Source: Actinomycetota bacterium
Lineage (GTDB): Bacteria > Actinomycetota > Acidimicrobiia > IMCC26256 > JACDBD01
DNA length: 13,614 nt
Assembly: GCA_013695115.1 (NCBI GenBank)
Contig: JACDBD010000117.1
Span: 1 to 13,614 of the forward strand
Reading direction: 5' to 3'
Position numbers and translations under genes: made by a program
The notes under the pieces: model-generated
What the model was told of the DNA's origin: nothing
Seen by the model: the letters and a program-made list of their open reading frames with translations, nothing else
The model's database searches: none
Shown: piece after piece, positions 7,265 to 13,509 of the stretch
How the letters are laid out: every line of letters begins with the position of its first letter
How positions within the stretch are numbered: the first letter of the stretch is position 1

Positions 7265-7510
7265 CCGCCCGTCAAAACGGTCGATCGCGTTCCGACCGAT
7301 GTCGAGCAGGTCGTCGAATCGGGGCGTGTCGCGGACGACCGGCTCCCGGGGTCGGAACCCGATGTGCACGACGTACTGACCCGAGACGATGTCGAGGCCG
7401 TCCACCTCGCCCGTCGCCCGCAGAGGTGACTTGGTCGCGTAAGCCTCGTCGCCGAGCCCCTCGACGTCGATGATCTCGCCATTGGTGCTCTCGTCGATGG
7501 CGCATCGACC
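7265..7510 (-). pseudogene. Remnant resembling the C-terminal part of a secreted lipoprotein (DUF3558-like)
   Basis: No intact gene fills the 246 bp between the second P450 and the aldo-keto reductase. In the minus-strand frame that directly continues past the reductase stop codon, 82 codons read like protein: GEIIDVEGLGDEAYATKSP, then DGLDIVSGQYVVHIGF, then FDDLLDIGRNAIDRF. The GLGDEAY motif, followed by a strand with V-G/S-x-Y-V-V-x-I and a final helix, is the pattern of actinobacterial lipoproteins such as DUF3558 members. There is no signal peptide, no lipobox and no good start codon, and the frame runs on into antisense P450 sequence without a stop. It therefore looks like a truncated remnant rather than a working gene. 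Similarity is by eye only; a chance frame in GC-rich DNA is possible. Confidence 0.35.
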
Positions 7511-8542
7511 TCACCGAGGCCGGCGGCGGTTGCGGCGGCGCAGTCCTTCGGGCTGCCATGGGTCCTGACCCGAGATGCTGGTCCCGGGCGGGACGATCTT
7601 GTCGATGCGGTCGAGCACGTCGGGATCGAGCCGCACGTCGGCCCCGGCGAGCAGATCTTCGAGCTGCTCCATCGTGCGGGGCCCGATGATCGCCGAGCTC
7701 ACCGCCGGGTGCTCGAGCACCCACGCCATCGCCAGGTGCGTGAGGCTGCACCCGGCGTCAGCGGCCACCTTCAGCAGCTCCTCGACCGCGTCGAGCCGCC
7801 GCTCGTGCACCGCTTGCTGGCGAGGGTCGCTCAACTGCGCTCCGAACTGACGCGCGAGGCGCGAGTCGCCGGGCACGTCGCCACCCTTGCGGTACTTGCC
7901 GGTCAGGTACCCACCCGCCAGCGGGCTCCACGGGATCACACCCATGCCGTAGCGCGCGCACGTCGGCAGCAACGAGCGTTCGATCTCACGCACGAGGATC
8001 GAGTACGGCGGCTGCTCGCACACGAACCGCTCGCGGCCGCGCCGCTCGGCCGTCCACTGCGCCTCGACCACGTACTCGGCCGGGAACGTCGACGACCCGA
8101 GGGAGCGGATCTTGCCCTGGTGCACGAGATCGCTGAGCGCGCCCAGGGTCTCGTCGATGTCGGTCGCCTCCTCGGGTCGGTGCACCTGGTACAGGTCGAT
8201 CCAGTCGGTGTCGAGGCGGCGCAGGCTGTTCTCGGCCTCCTGCATGATCCAGCGGCGGGAGTTGCCCCGCATGTTGGGATCCTCACCCATCGGCCCGTGG
8301 AACTTGGTCGCGAGCACGACGGCGTCGCGGCGGTCCTTGATCGCCTTGCCGACGATCTCCTCCGACTCCCCCGCCGAGTACATGTCGGCGGTGTCGATGA
8401 AGTTGATCCCGGCGTCGAGCGCCCGGTGGATGATGCGGATGCAGTCGGTGTGGTCGGGGTTGCCCCACTTCCCGAACATCATCGCCCCGAGGCAGTACTC
8501 GCTGACGTGGACGCCGGTGGCGCCGATCGTGCGCATCTCCAT
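7511..8542 (-). CDS. Aldo-keto reductase
   Basis: This 343-residue NAD(P)H-dependent AKR (AKR_tas/YajO-type) reduces aldehydes or ketones to alcohols. The catalytic tetrad is visible: Asp50, Tyr55 (FIDTADMYSAGESEE), Lys80 (LATKFHG) and His121 (YQVHRP). The later barrel strands include PPYSILVREIE, GVIPWSPLAGGYLTGKY and the cofactor-end motif SSAIIGPRTMEQLEDLL. ATG 8542 is chosen because AAGGAG lies 7 nt upstream; GTG 8545 is too close to it. The C-terminus is unusual, ending in an Arg-rich tail (LRRRNRRRPR) beyond the normal AKR fold. It is the last gene of a three-gene minus-strand operon with two SDRs, so it probably acts on a carbonyl intermediate of the same pathway. Substrate unknown. 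Confidence 0.93.
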   Translation of the reverse strand: MEMRTIGATGVHVSEYCLGAMMFGKWGNPDHTDCIRIIHRALDAGINFIDTADMYSAGESEEIVGKAIKDRRDAVVLATKFHGPMGEDPNMRGNSRRWIMQEAENSLRRLDTDWIDLYQVHRPEEATDIDETLGALSDLVHQGKIRSLGSSTFPAEYVVEAQWTAERRGRERFVCEQPPYSILVREIERSLLPTCARYGMGVIPWSPLAGGYLTGKYRKGGDVPGDSRLARQFGAQLSDPRQQAVHERRLDAVEELLKVAADAGCSLTHLAMAWVLEHPAVSSAIIGPRTMEQLEDLLAGADVRLDPDVLDRIDKIVPPGTSISGQDPWQPEGLRRRNRRRPR

Positions 8543-8563
8543 CACATAGCTCCTTCGCTCGCC

Positions 8564-8578
8564 GCCGGGATACCCGGC
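8564..8578 (-). other. Stem-loop in the leader of the aldo-keto reductase
   Basis: A perfect 6-bp inverted repeat, GCCGGG/CCCGGC, with a 3-nt loop lies between the upstream SDR stop and the AKR start. There is no T-run after it. It could be an RNA processing or stabilising hairpin, a weak attenuator, or chance in GC-rich DNA. Confidence 0.3.
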
Positions 8579-8621
8579 AGCGCCCCTCCGGGGTCGCTCA
8601 TCCGCACCTGAGATCTCCCTG

Positions 8622-9464
8622 TCAGTCGAACTGGGTCGTGACGGGGAGCTCGCCCTCGAGCACCGCGTCGAAGCGCTCGCGCAGCAGCTCCTTCGAGGTG
8701 TCGTGGGTCGAGATGAAGAACCGGTTGGCGCGCACCGCGTCGAACACGATGCCGGCCACCTCGTCGGGTGGCATCCCCTGGTTGGCGGTGAGGTCGCGCA
8801 GCGCGCCGGCGACGAAGTGGGCGTCGGGGGCCTGGGCCTCGCTCGGGGGCTCGTCGGGACGGTTGCGGGTCGCGTTCGCGATCTGGGTGTCGACCAGGCC
8901 CGGCGTCAGCACCGACACGCCGATCGGGGCGCTCTGGTTGGCGAGGTCGTGGGCCAGGCACTCCGTCAGCGCGAGCGCAGCGAACTTGCTGGCCACGTAC
9001 GGCCCTGAGTAGCCGATGCTGATCAGCCCGGCGAGTGACGACGTGTTGACGACATGGCCCTCCTCGCCCCCGGCGAGCATCCGGGGGACGAACGAGCGGA
9101 TGCCGTGGAGCATCCCCCAGAAGTTCACGCCCATCACCCACTCCCAGTCGGCGAGCGTGCGCTCCCAGGCGATGCCGCCCTGGAACACGCCGGCGTTGTT
9201 GCAGAGAAGGTGGACGGCGCCGAAGCGGTCGTACGCCTCGGCCGCGAGCGACTCGACCTGGTCGGGCTTCGACACGTCACACCGAACCGCCAGCACCTCG
9301 CTGCCCGCGCCCGCGAGCTCGGCGGCGGCGTCCTCGAGCGCGGTCGCCTCGACATCCGCCATCACCAGGCGCATGCCCTCGCCGACGGCTCGCCGGGCGA
9401 GGCCACGTCCGATCCCGCTGCCAGCGCCGGTGACGACCGCGACCCGCCCCTCGAAGTGCTCCAT
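8622..9464 (-). CDS. Short-chain dehydrogenase/reductase (classical SDR)
   Basis: This 280-residue SDR has all the classical elements: cofactor loop TGAGSGIG (12-19), acidic Asp37 at the end of the second strand (MADVE), which favours NAD(H) over NADP(H), NNAG (89-92), Asn114, and the catalytic Ser143, Tyr156 and Lys160 (YVASK). It interconverts an alcohol and a ketone. The region after Lys160 includes TPGLVDTQIANATRNRP and a longer C-terminus than FabG-type enzymes (about 250 residues), fitting the larger steroid/lipid SDRs. ATG 9464 lies 6 bp after the stop of the preceding SDR, with a GAGGGG ribosome-binding stretch inside that gene. It belongs to the minus-strand operon with the MFE-2-like SDR upstream and the AKR downstream. 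Confidence 0.93.
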   Translation of the reverse strand: MEHFEGRVAVVTGAGSGIGRGLARRAVGEGMRLVMADVEATALEDAAAELAGAGSEVLAVRCDVSKPDQVESLAAEAYDRFGAVHLLCNNAGVFQGGIAWERTLADWEWVMGVNFWGMLHGIRSFVPRMLAGGEEGHVVNTSSLAGLISIGYSGPYVASKFAALALTECLAHDLANQSAPIGVSVLTPGLVDTQIANATRNRPDEPPSEAQAPDAHFVAGALRDLTANQGMPPDEVAGIVFDAVRANRFFISTHDTSKELLRERFDAVLEGELPVTTQFD

Positions 9465-9470
9465 GCCCGC

Positions 9471-10382
9471 CTATCCCCTCGTCCCGCCGTAGGCGAAGCC
9501 GTCGCGCAGCGGCTCGCGATGCTCGTAGAACGGCGTAAGCGAGTCGTCGACGCGTGCCGGCGTCCACGCTTCGTCGGTCTCGAACCGGCGGTCGACGGTT
9601 GGTCGGGCGAGGACGTCGATCATGCGGCCGTACACGACGAAGACCTGGCCGCTGACCTTGGCTGCCGCCGGCGAGGCGAGGTAGGCGACGAGCGGCGAGA
9701 CGTTCTCGGGCGCAAAGACGTCGAAGCCCTCCTCGGACGCGTCGAAGCCGGGGAGGGCCTCCGTCATGCGGGTGAGCGCCCGCGGGGCGATGGCATTGGC
9801 GGTGACGCCGTAGCGAGCGCAGGCGTTGGCCGTCGCCAGGGTGAGCTGGACGATCGCGCCCTTGGCGGCGGCGTAGTTGGGCTGGCCCGGGCTGCCGACC
9901 AGTCCGGCCTCCGACGCGGTGTTCACGACCCGCCCGTACACCGGCTCGCCCTCGGCCTTCGAGCGGTCGCGCCAGTAGGCGGTGGCGTGCCGCGACATGC
10001 AGAAATGACCCTTGAGGTGCACCCGGATCACGGCGTCGAACTCCTCCTCGCTCATGTTGAAGATCATGCGGTCCCGCAGGAACCCGGCGTTGTTGACGAG
10101 GATGTCGAGACCACCGAACGTCTCGACCGCGGTGCGGACCAGGTCGGCGGCGGCGTCCCAAACGGCCACGTCACCCGCATGCGCGACCGCCTTGCCCCCG
10201 GCCGCGGTGATCTCGTCGACGACCGCGTGGGCGGCGCTCTCCTCCTCTTCTCCGTGCAGCGTGCGCCCGAGGTCGTTCACGACGACGTGGACGCCGAGGC
10301 GGGCGAGCTCGAGCGCCTCCGCCCGGCCCAGGCCCCGGCCGGCGCCGGTGACGATCGCGACCTTCCCGTCCATGCCGTCCAA
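9471..10382 (-). CDS. MFE-2/Hsd4A-like SDR (3-hydroxyacyl-CoA / 17-beta-hydroxysteroid dehydrogenase type)
   Basis: This SDR of 303 residues shows TGAGRGLG (12-19), VVVNDLG (33-39) as in peroxisomal multifunctional enzyme type 2, NNAGFLRDRMIFNMSEEEFD (97-116), VHLKGHF (121-127) and catalytic Ser157, Tyr170, Lys174. These are hallmarks of the 17-beta-HSD4/MFE-2 dehydrogenase group, which includes mycobacterial Hsd4A, an enzyme of sterol side-chain beta-oxidation. The likely reaction is NAD-dependent oxidation of a 3-hydroxyacyl-CoA, possibly also a 17-beta-hydroxysteroid. The start is ambiguous: TTG 10382 has AAGGAG at 9 nt and is chosen, while ATG 10373 has no ribosome-binding site at normal distance and gives 300 residues. 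The long open frame further upstream is antisense to another SDR. It is the first gene of the minus-strand operon, with a KstR-like operator just upstream. Confidence 0.93.
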   Translation of the reverse strand: MDGMDGKVAIVTGAGRGLGRAEALELARLGVHVVVNDLGRTLHGEEEESAAHAVVDEITAAGGKAVAHAGDVAVWDAAADLVRTAVETFGGLDILVNNAGFLRDRMIFNMSEEEFDAVIRVHLKGHFCMSRHATAYWRDRSKAEGEPVYGRVVNTASEAGLVGSPGQPNYAAAKGAIVQLTLATANACARYGVTANAIAPRALTRMTEALPGFDASEEGFDVFAPENVSPLVAYLASPAAAKVSGQVFVVYGRMIDVLARPTVDRRFETDEAWTPARVDDSLTPFYEHREPLRDGFAYGGTRG

Positions 10383-10406
10383 GGGCTCGATCTCCTTCCG
10401 AGAAAG

Positions 10407-10420
10407 TGGAATACGTTCTA
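10407..10420. promoter_or_regulatory. KstR-like operator between divergent SDR genes
   Basis: TGGAATACGTTCTA matches TnnAACnnGTTnnA at all but one position (T for C in the left half). It lies in the 42-bp gap between the minus-strand SDR operon and the plus-strand SDR. It overlaps the apparent plus-strand -10 box and sits upstream of the minus-strand ribosome-binding site, so a bound repressor could block both directions. Confidence 0.65.
10412..10417 (+). promoter_or_regulatory. -10 box of a leaderless promoter for the 10425 SDR
   Basis: TACGTT fits TAnnnT and ends 7 nt before GTG 10425, the same geometry as the kinase promoter in this window. No Shine-Dalgarno precedes the start. The box lies wholly inside the operator at 10407-10420. 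Confidence 0.45.
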
Positions 10421-10424
10421 GTTG

Positions 10425-11258
10425 GTGGAGGAGCAGCGGGTCGCCCTCGTGACTGGTGCCAGCCGCGGGATCGGCAAGCAGAGCGCGATCGCACTCGCGC
10501 GGGCCGGCCTCGACGTCGTGATCACCGCCCGCACCGTGCACGAGGGCGAGGGGATCGACGACTCCGACAGCGCGGGCCGGCCGCTGCCGGGCAGCCTCGA
10601 CACGACCGCGGCCGAGATCGAATCGGCCGGGCGGGGCGCGCTCCCGGTCCCACTCGACCTGCACGATCGGGCGACGATCGGCGCGGCGGTGCAGCGGGCC
10701 CTCGACGAGTGGGGTCGCATCGACGTGCTCGTCAACAACGCCGTCGACACCGGTCCGGGCAGCATGGCCCGCTTCGACGACACCCCGGTCGAGGTGATCG
10801 AGGCCAAGCTCGCCGCCAACGTCGTCGCTCAGGTCGTGATGATCAAGGCGGTCCTGCCGGGCATGCTCGAGCGCGGCGATGGAACCGTGGTCAACATCAC
10901 GTCGGCGGTGGCGATCAGCGACCCGCCCGCGCCCGCGGGCGAGGGTGGGTGGGGCTCGGCCTACGCGATGTCGAAGGGCGCGTTCCACCGCCTGGCGGGG
11001 ATCCTGGCGGTCGAGTACCGCGACCGGGGGCTGCGCTTCTTCAACGTCGAACCGGGCTTCGTGGTCACCGAGCGCATGGCGGTCAACGCCGAGGCGCTCG
11101 GCCTCGACGGCAAGTACCCGGGGGCGCCGCCGACGGTTCCGGCGGCGGTGGTGGCGTGGCTGGCCACCGATCCTGAGGCCGAGGAGCTCAACGGCGAGAC
11201 CGTTTCGGCGCAGAAGTTCGCATATCAGCGCGGGTTGCACCCAGACTGGCGCGAATAG
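10425..11258 (+). CDS. Short-chain dehydrogenase/reductase with loop insertion
   Basis: This 277-residue SDR shows TGASRGIG (10-17), Arg36 after the second strand (ITAR), which suggests NADP(H), NNA (104-106), Asn132, Ser160, Tyr180 and Lys184 (YAMSK). The Ser-Tyr distance is 20 residues instead of the usual 13, because of an inserted loop rich in Pro and Gly (about 167-177, PPAPAGEGGWG) next to the active site. A second insertion after Arg36 (about 38-58) lengthens the cofactor side. GTG 10425 is preferred because of the leaderless -10 geometry; TTG 10422 is an alternative. The gene is divergent from the MFE-2-like operon and shares an operator with it, and is followed by a terminator-like hairpin. 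Substrate unknown; a role in the same lipid or steroid pathway is inferred from regulation. Confidence 0.92.
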   Translation: MEEQRVALVTGASRGIGKQSAIALARAGLDVVITARTVHEGEGIDDSDSAGRPLPGSLDTTAAEIESAGRGALPVPLDLHDRATIGAAVQRALDEWGRIDVLVNNAVDTGPGSMARFDDTPVEVIEAKLAANVVAQVVMIKAVLPGMLERGDGTVVNITSAVAISDPPAPAGEGGWGSAYAMSKGAFHRLAGILAVEYRDRGLRFFNVEPGFVVTERMAVNAEALGLDGKYPGAPPTVPAAVVAWLATDPEAEELNGETVSAQKFAYQRGLHPDWRE

Positions 11259-11305
11259 GAATGGCGGCGCGGGCCCGAGAACCGGAGAGCCGGGGGCGGC
11301 TCAGG

Positions 11306-11321
11306 GCCCGGATAACCGGGC
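11306..11321 (+). terminator. Hairpin after the SDR, possible terminator
   Basis: GCCCGG-ATAA-CCGGGC is a perfect 6-bp stem with a tetraloop, 47 bp after the SDR stop codon. There is no T-run, as is common for actinobacterial terminators. The surrounding 125-bp gap holds no other feature I can support. Confidence 0.4.
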
Positions 11322-11383
11322 GTCCGTCCTGGTCGGCACGCGTGACCGCCCGTCGAACGCCCATGAACGGGCAAGATACCGGC

Positions 11384-11743
11384 ATGGCGAGCACGTTCAC
11401 CGAGCTGATCGTGGACACGGCCGATCCCCGCGGGCTGGCCGACTTCTGGTGCGCGGTACTCGGTTGGAACGTGACGGAGGACGACGAGGAAGGGGTCGAG
11501 ATCGCCGCCGCCGCCGGCTCGCTCCCGAAGATCGTCTTCGTGCCGGTACCGGATGCCAAGACGGTCAAGAACCGGGTGCACATCGACGTGAGCCCGTCGG
11601 GTTGCGACCAGGCCGAGGAGGTCGAGCGCGTGCTCGCCCTCGGCGCCCGGCCGGTCGACGTCGGCCAGGGCGAGCCGACGTGGGTCGTCCTCGCCGATCC
11701 CGAGGGCAACGAGTTCTGCATCCTGCGCGAGCGGGTCGACTGA
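11384..11743 (+). CDS. Glyoxalase-fold (VOC superfamily) protein
   Basis: This 119-residue protein is a single glyoxalase-like domain (Glyoxalase_6 type). Visible features are ADPRGLADFWCAVLGW (13-28), KNRVHIDV (62-69) with potential metal ligand His66, a central LALGARPV turn, and the closing WVVLADPEGNEFCIL (100-114) with Glu110 as a possible ligand. Proteins of this size usually dimerise to build an active site, or bind small molecules. The class includes dioxygenases, epimerases, glyoxalases and resistance proteins, so function cannot be assigned. ATG 11384 is chosen because the fold begins there; ATG 11363 in the same frame would add seven residues. No Shine-Dalgarno is seen. It has no operator of the type found near its neighbours and may be unrelated to their pathway. 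Confidence 0.88.
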   Translation: MASTFTELIVDTADPRGLADFWCAVLGWNVTEDDEEGVEIAAAAGSLPKIVFVPVPDAKTVKNRVHIDVSPSGCDQAEEVERVLALGARPVDVGQGEPTWVVLADPEGNEFCILRERVD

Positions 11744-11756
11744 CCGCGACCGGCCC

Positions 11757-11762
11757 TAGGAT
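11757..11762 (+). promoter_or_regulatory. -10 box for the NTF2-like gene
   Basis: TAGGAT fits the actinobacterial -10 consensus well and lies 25 bp before the GTG at 11788, leaving room for a short leader with the GAGGGGG ribosome-binding site. No clear -35 box is visible. Confidence 0.4.
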
Positions 11763-11787
11763 CCGGGCGCCGCGACCGAGGGGGACC

Positions 11788-12240
11788 GTGGGGTACAGCC
11801 GGGCCGAGATCGAGGACGCGTTCCGTCACTTCCAGGAGGCGGCGGCACGCTGCGCCAAGAGCGGTGATTGGGCCGAGTGGTCGGAGTGCTTCACCGAGGA
11901 CGCCGAGTACTACGAGCACCACTACGGCCGGATGCAGGGCCGGGCCGCGATCCTCGACTGGATCAACGACACGATGGCCCAGCCCATCAACAACGAGATG
12001 CGGTCGTTCCCGGTCGAGTGGTACGTGATCGACGAGGACCGGGGCTGGGTCATCTGCTCGGTCAGCAACGTGATGGACGACCCCGGCGACGGCAGCACCC
12101 ACGCCGAATCGAACTGGACCAAGCTCCATTACGGCGGCGGGGGGAAGTTCAGCTACGAAGAGGATCTCTACAATCCGAACGAGTTCGCCGAGATGATCAA
12201 GGGTTGGCTCGAGGCGAAGAAGGGCGCCGGTTCGGGGTGA
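11788..12240 (+). CDS. NTF2-like/SnoaL-fold protein
   Basis: This 150-residue protein has the pattern of an alpha+beta cone (NTF2/SnoaL) domain: an N-terminal helix pair, then SGDWAEWSECFTEDAEYYEHH (acidic, aromatic) leading to GRMQGRAAILDWIND, followed by strands containing SFPVEWYVIDEDRGWVICSV and ESNWTKLHYGGGGKFSYEEDLYNP. The fold serves in ketosteroid isomerases, limonene-epoxide hydrolases, polyketide cyclases and ring-hydroxylating dioxygenase small subunits. An isomerase or dehydratase role in a steroid-like pathway is conceivable, but the catalytic residues cannot be fixed by eye. GTG 11788 has a GAGGGGG ribosome-binding site close upstream and a TAGGAT box 25 bp away. The upstream open frame overlaps the VOC gene and is not used. 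The next gene starts 82 bp downstream with its own promoter. Confidence 0.85.
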   Translation: MGYSRAEIEDAFRHFQEAAARCAKSGDWAEWSECFTEDAEYYEHHYGRMQGRAAILDWINDTMAQPINNEMRSFPVEWYVIDEDRGWVICSVSNVMDDPGDGSTHAESNWTKLHYGGGGKFSYEEDLYNPNEFAEMIKGWLEAKKGAGSG

Positions 12241-12252
12241 TCCGGTCGAAAA

Positions 12253-12266
12253 TGGAACCTGTTGCA
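12253..12266. promoter_or_regulatory. KstR-like operator upstream of the flavin monooxygenase
   Basis: TGGAACCTGTTGCA is an exact match to TnnAACnnGTTnnA. It overlaps the TTGCAA -35 box of the promoter serving the following gene, a position expected for repression. Confidence 0.7.
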
Positions 12267-12290
12267 ATTCCGGGTCGAGATCGGTAGCGT
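12262..12290 (+). promoter_or_regulatory. Promoter of the flavin monooxygenase operon
   Basis: TTGCAA (12262-12267) and TAGCGT (12285-12290) are separated by exactly 17 bp and form the best promoter in the window. The start codon is at 12323 with GGGAG 8 nt before it. The -35 box overlaps the operator at 12253-12266. Confidence 0.6.
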
Positions 12291-12322
12291 CTCCCCCGGC
12301 GGCGAGCGAGGGAGCTCTTCCG

Positions 12323-13504
12323 ATGGAATTCGGCATCTTCAACAGCCTCTACACCCCGCACCAGGCCCTGAACGGGCGGGACGCGGCCGTGGTCCAGCAC
12401 GAACGGCTGATGAACGAGGTCGAATGGGTCGTCGCCGCCGACAAGGCCGGCTTCAAGTACACCTGGGCCACCGAGCACCACTTCCTCACCCAGTACTCGC
12501 ACCTCTCGGCGAACGAGATCTTCCTGCCGTTCGTCGCCGCCCGCACCAGCAACATCCACCTCGGCACCGGCATCTTCAACATCACCCCACCGGTCAACCA
12601 TCCCGCCCGGGTGGCGGAGCGGGTGGCGATGCTCGACCACCTCAGCGAGGGGCGCTTCGAGTTCGGCGTCGGCCGGGGCTCGTCGAGCACCGAGCAGAAG
12701 GGGTTCGGGATCCAGGACCCCGAGCTCACCAAGGAGATGGCCGACGAGACGCTCGGCCAGTTCAAGTACATGTGGCGCGAGGGCCTCTACAGCTACGACG
12801 GCAAGTTCTTCTCGATGCCGCCCCGCAACGTGCTGCCGAAGCCCTACAGCGACCCCCACCCGCCGATCTGGGTCGCGGCCGGGAACCCGAGCACCTTCGA
12901 GAAGGCGGCCAAGATGGGCATCGGCGTGCTCTGCTTCACGACCGGCTCGCCCGAGATGCTCGCCCCGCTGGTCGAGACCTACAAGACCACGATCGAGAAG
13001 GCCGAACCGGTCGGCGAGTACGTCAACAACAACGTGATGGTCACCAGTCAGATGCTGTGCCTCGAGGACGGGCAGAAGGCGCGCGACATCTCCTGCAACA
13101 TGACCAGCGGCTACCAGAACAGCCTGGTGTTCCACTACCTCGACACGTTCCCGAAGCCGCCAGGCATCCCGGACTACCCCGACCTCATCCCCGAGCCCAC
13201 GCCGGAGGACCTCGAGAAGAACATCGGCGCCGGGCTCGTGTGCAGCGGTACCCCCGAGGAGGTCGCCCGTGCAGTCAAGGGCTACGCCGACATCGGCGCC
13301 GACCAGCTCGTGTTCGGACAGCTGTCGACGACCATGCCGATCGAGATCGCGCTCGAGTCGGTCGAGACCTTCGGCAAGCACGTGCTCCCCGAGTACGACA
13401 AGGACCCGGTCCACAACACCCAGAAGCAACGCGAGGCGTACGTCAAGAAGCACGGCCCCACCAAGCGGACGCTGGCCGACGTGCTCGAGAAGGTCCCGGA
13501 GTAG
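12323..13504 (+). CDS. Luciferase-like (LLM class) flavin-dependent monooxygenase
   Basis: This 393-residue TIM-barrel flavoprotein belongs to the bacterial luciferase-like family. Typical elements are the N-terminal strand MEFGIFN, TWATEHHF (47-54, Glu51-His52-His53 near the flavin), LGTGIFNITPPVNHPARVAE, then MLDHLSEGRFEFGVGRGSS, and PPIWVAAGNPSTFEKAAKMGIG. Members use reduced FMN (from a partner reductase) or F420 for Baeyer-Villiger-type or hydroxylating oxidation, or for F420-linked redox. The cofactor cannot be settled here. The C-terminal part (TPEEVARAVKGYADIGADQLVFGQ) fits the family well. ATG 12323 has GGGAG at 8 nt and a promoter 33 bp upstream carrying a KstR-like operator. The next SDR starts 5 bp after the stop, so they form an operon. 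Probably acts in the same lipid or steroid pathway as the P450s. Confidence 0.93.
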   Translation: MEFGIFNSLYTPHQALNGRDAAVVQHERLMNEVEWVVAADKAGFKYTWATEHHFLTQYSHLSANEIFLPFVAARTSNIHLGTGIFNITPPVNHPARVAERVAMLDHLSEGRFEFGVGRGSSSTEQKGFGIQDPELTKEMADETLGQFKYMWREGLYSYDGKFFSMPPRNVLPKPYSDPHPPIWVAAGNPSTFEKAAKMGIGVLCFTTGSPEMLAPLVETYKTTIEKAEPVGEYVNNNVMVTSQMLCLEDGQKARDISCNMTSGYQNSLVFHYLDTFPKPPGIPDYPDLIPEPTPEDLEKNIGAGLVCSGTPEEVARAVKGYADIGADQLVFGQLSTTMPIEIALESVETFGKHVLPEYDKDPVHNTQKQREAYVKKHGPTKRTLADVLEKVPE

Positions 13505-13509
13505 CCACC

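Noticed and set aside
7278..7298. Hairpin CGGTCG...CGACCG after the second P450
   Set aside because: The stem is only 6 bp with a 9-nt loop and no T-run, and it overlaps the lipoprotein-like remnant, so it is too weak to call a terminator.
10383..11240. Upstream extension of the MFE-2-like SDR frame on the minus strand
   Set aside because: It lies antisense to the intact SDR at 10425-11258 and has no family features. The real start is near 10382 or 10373.
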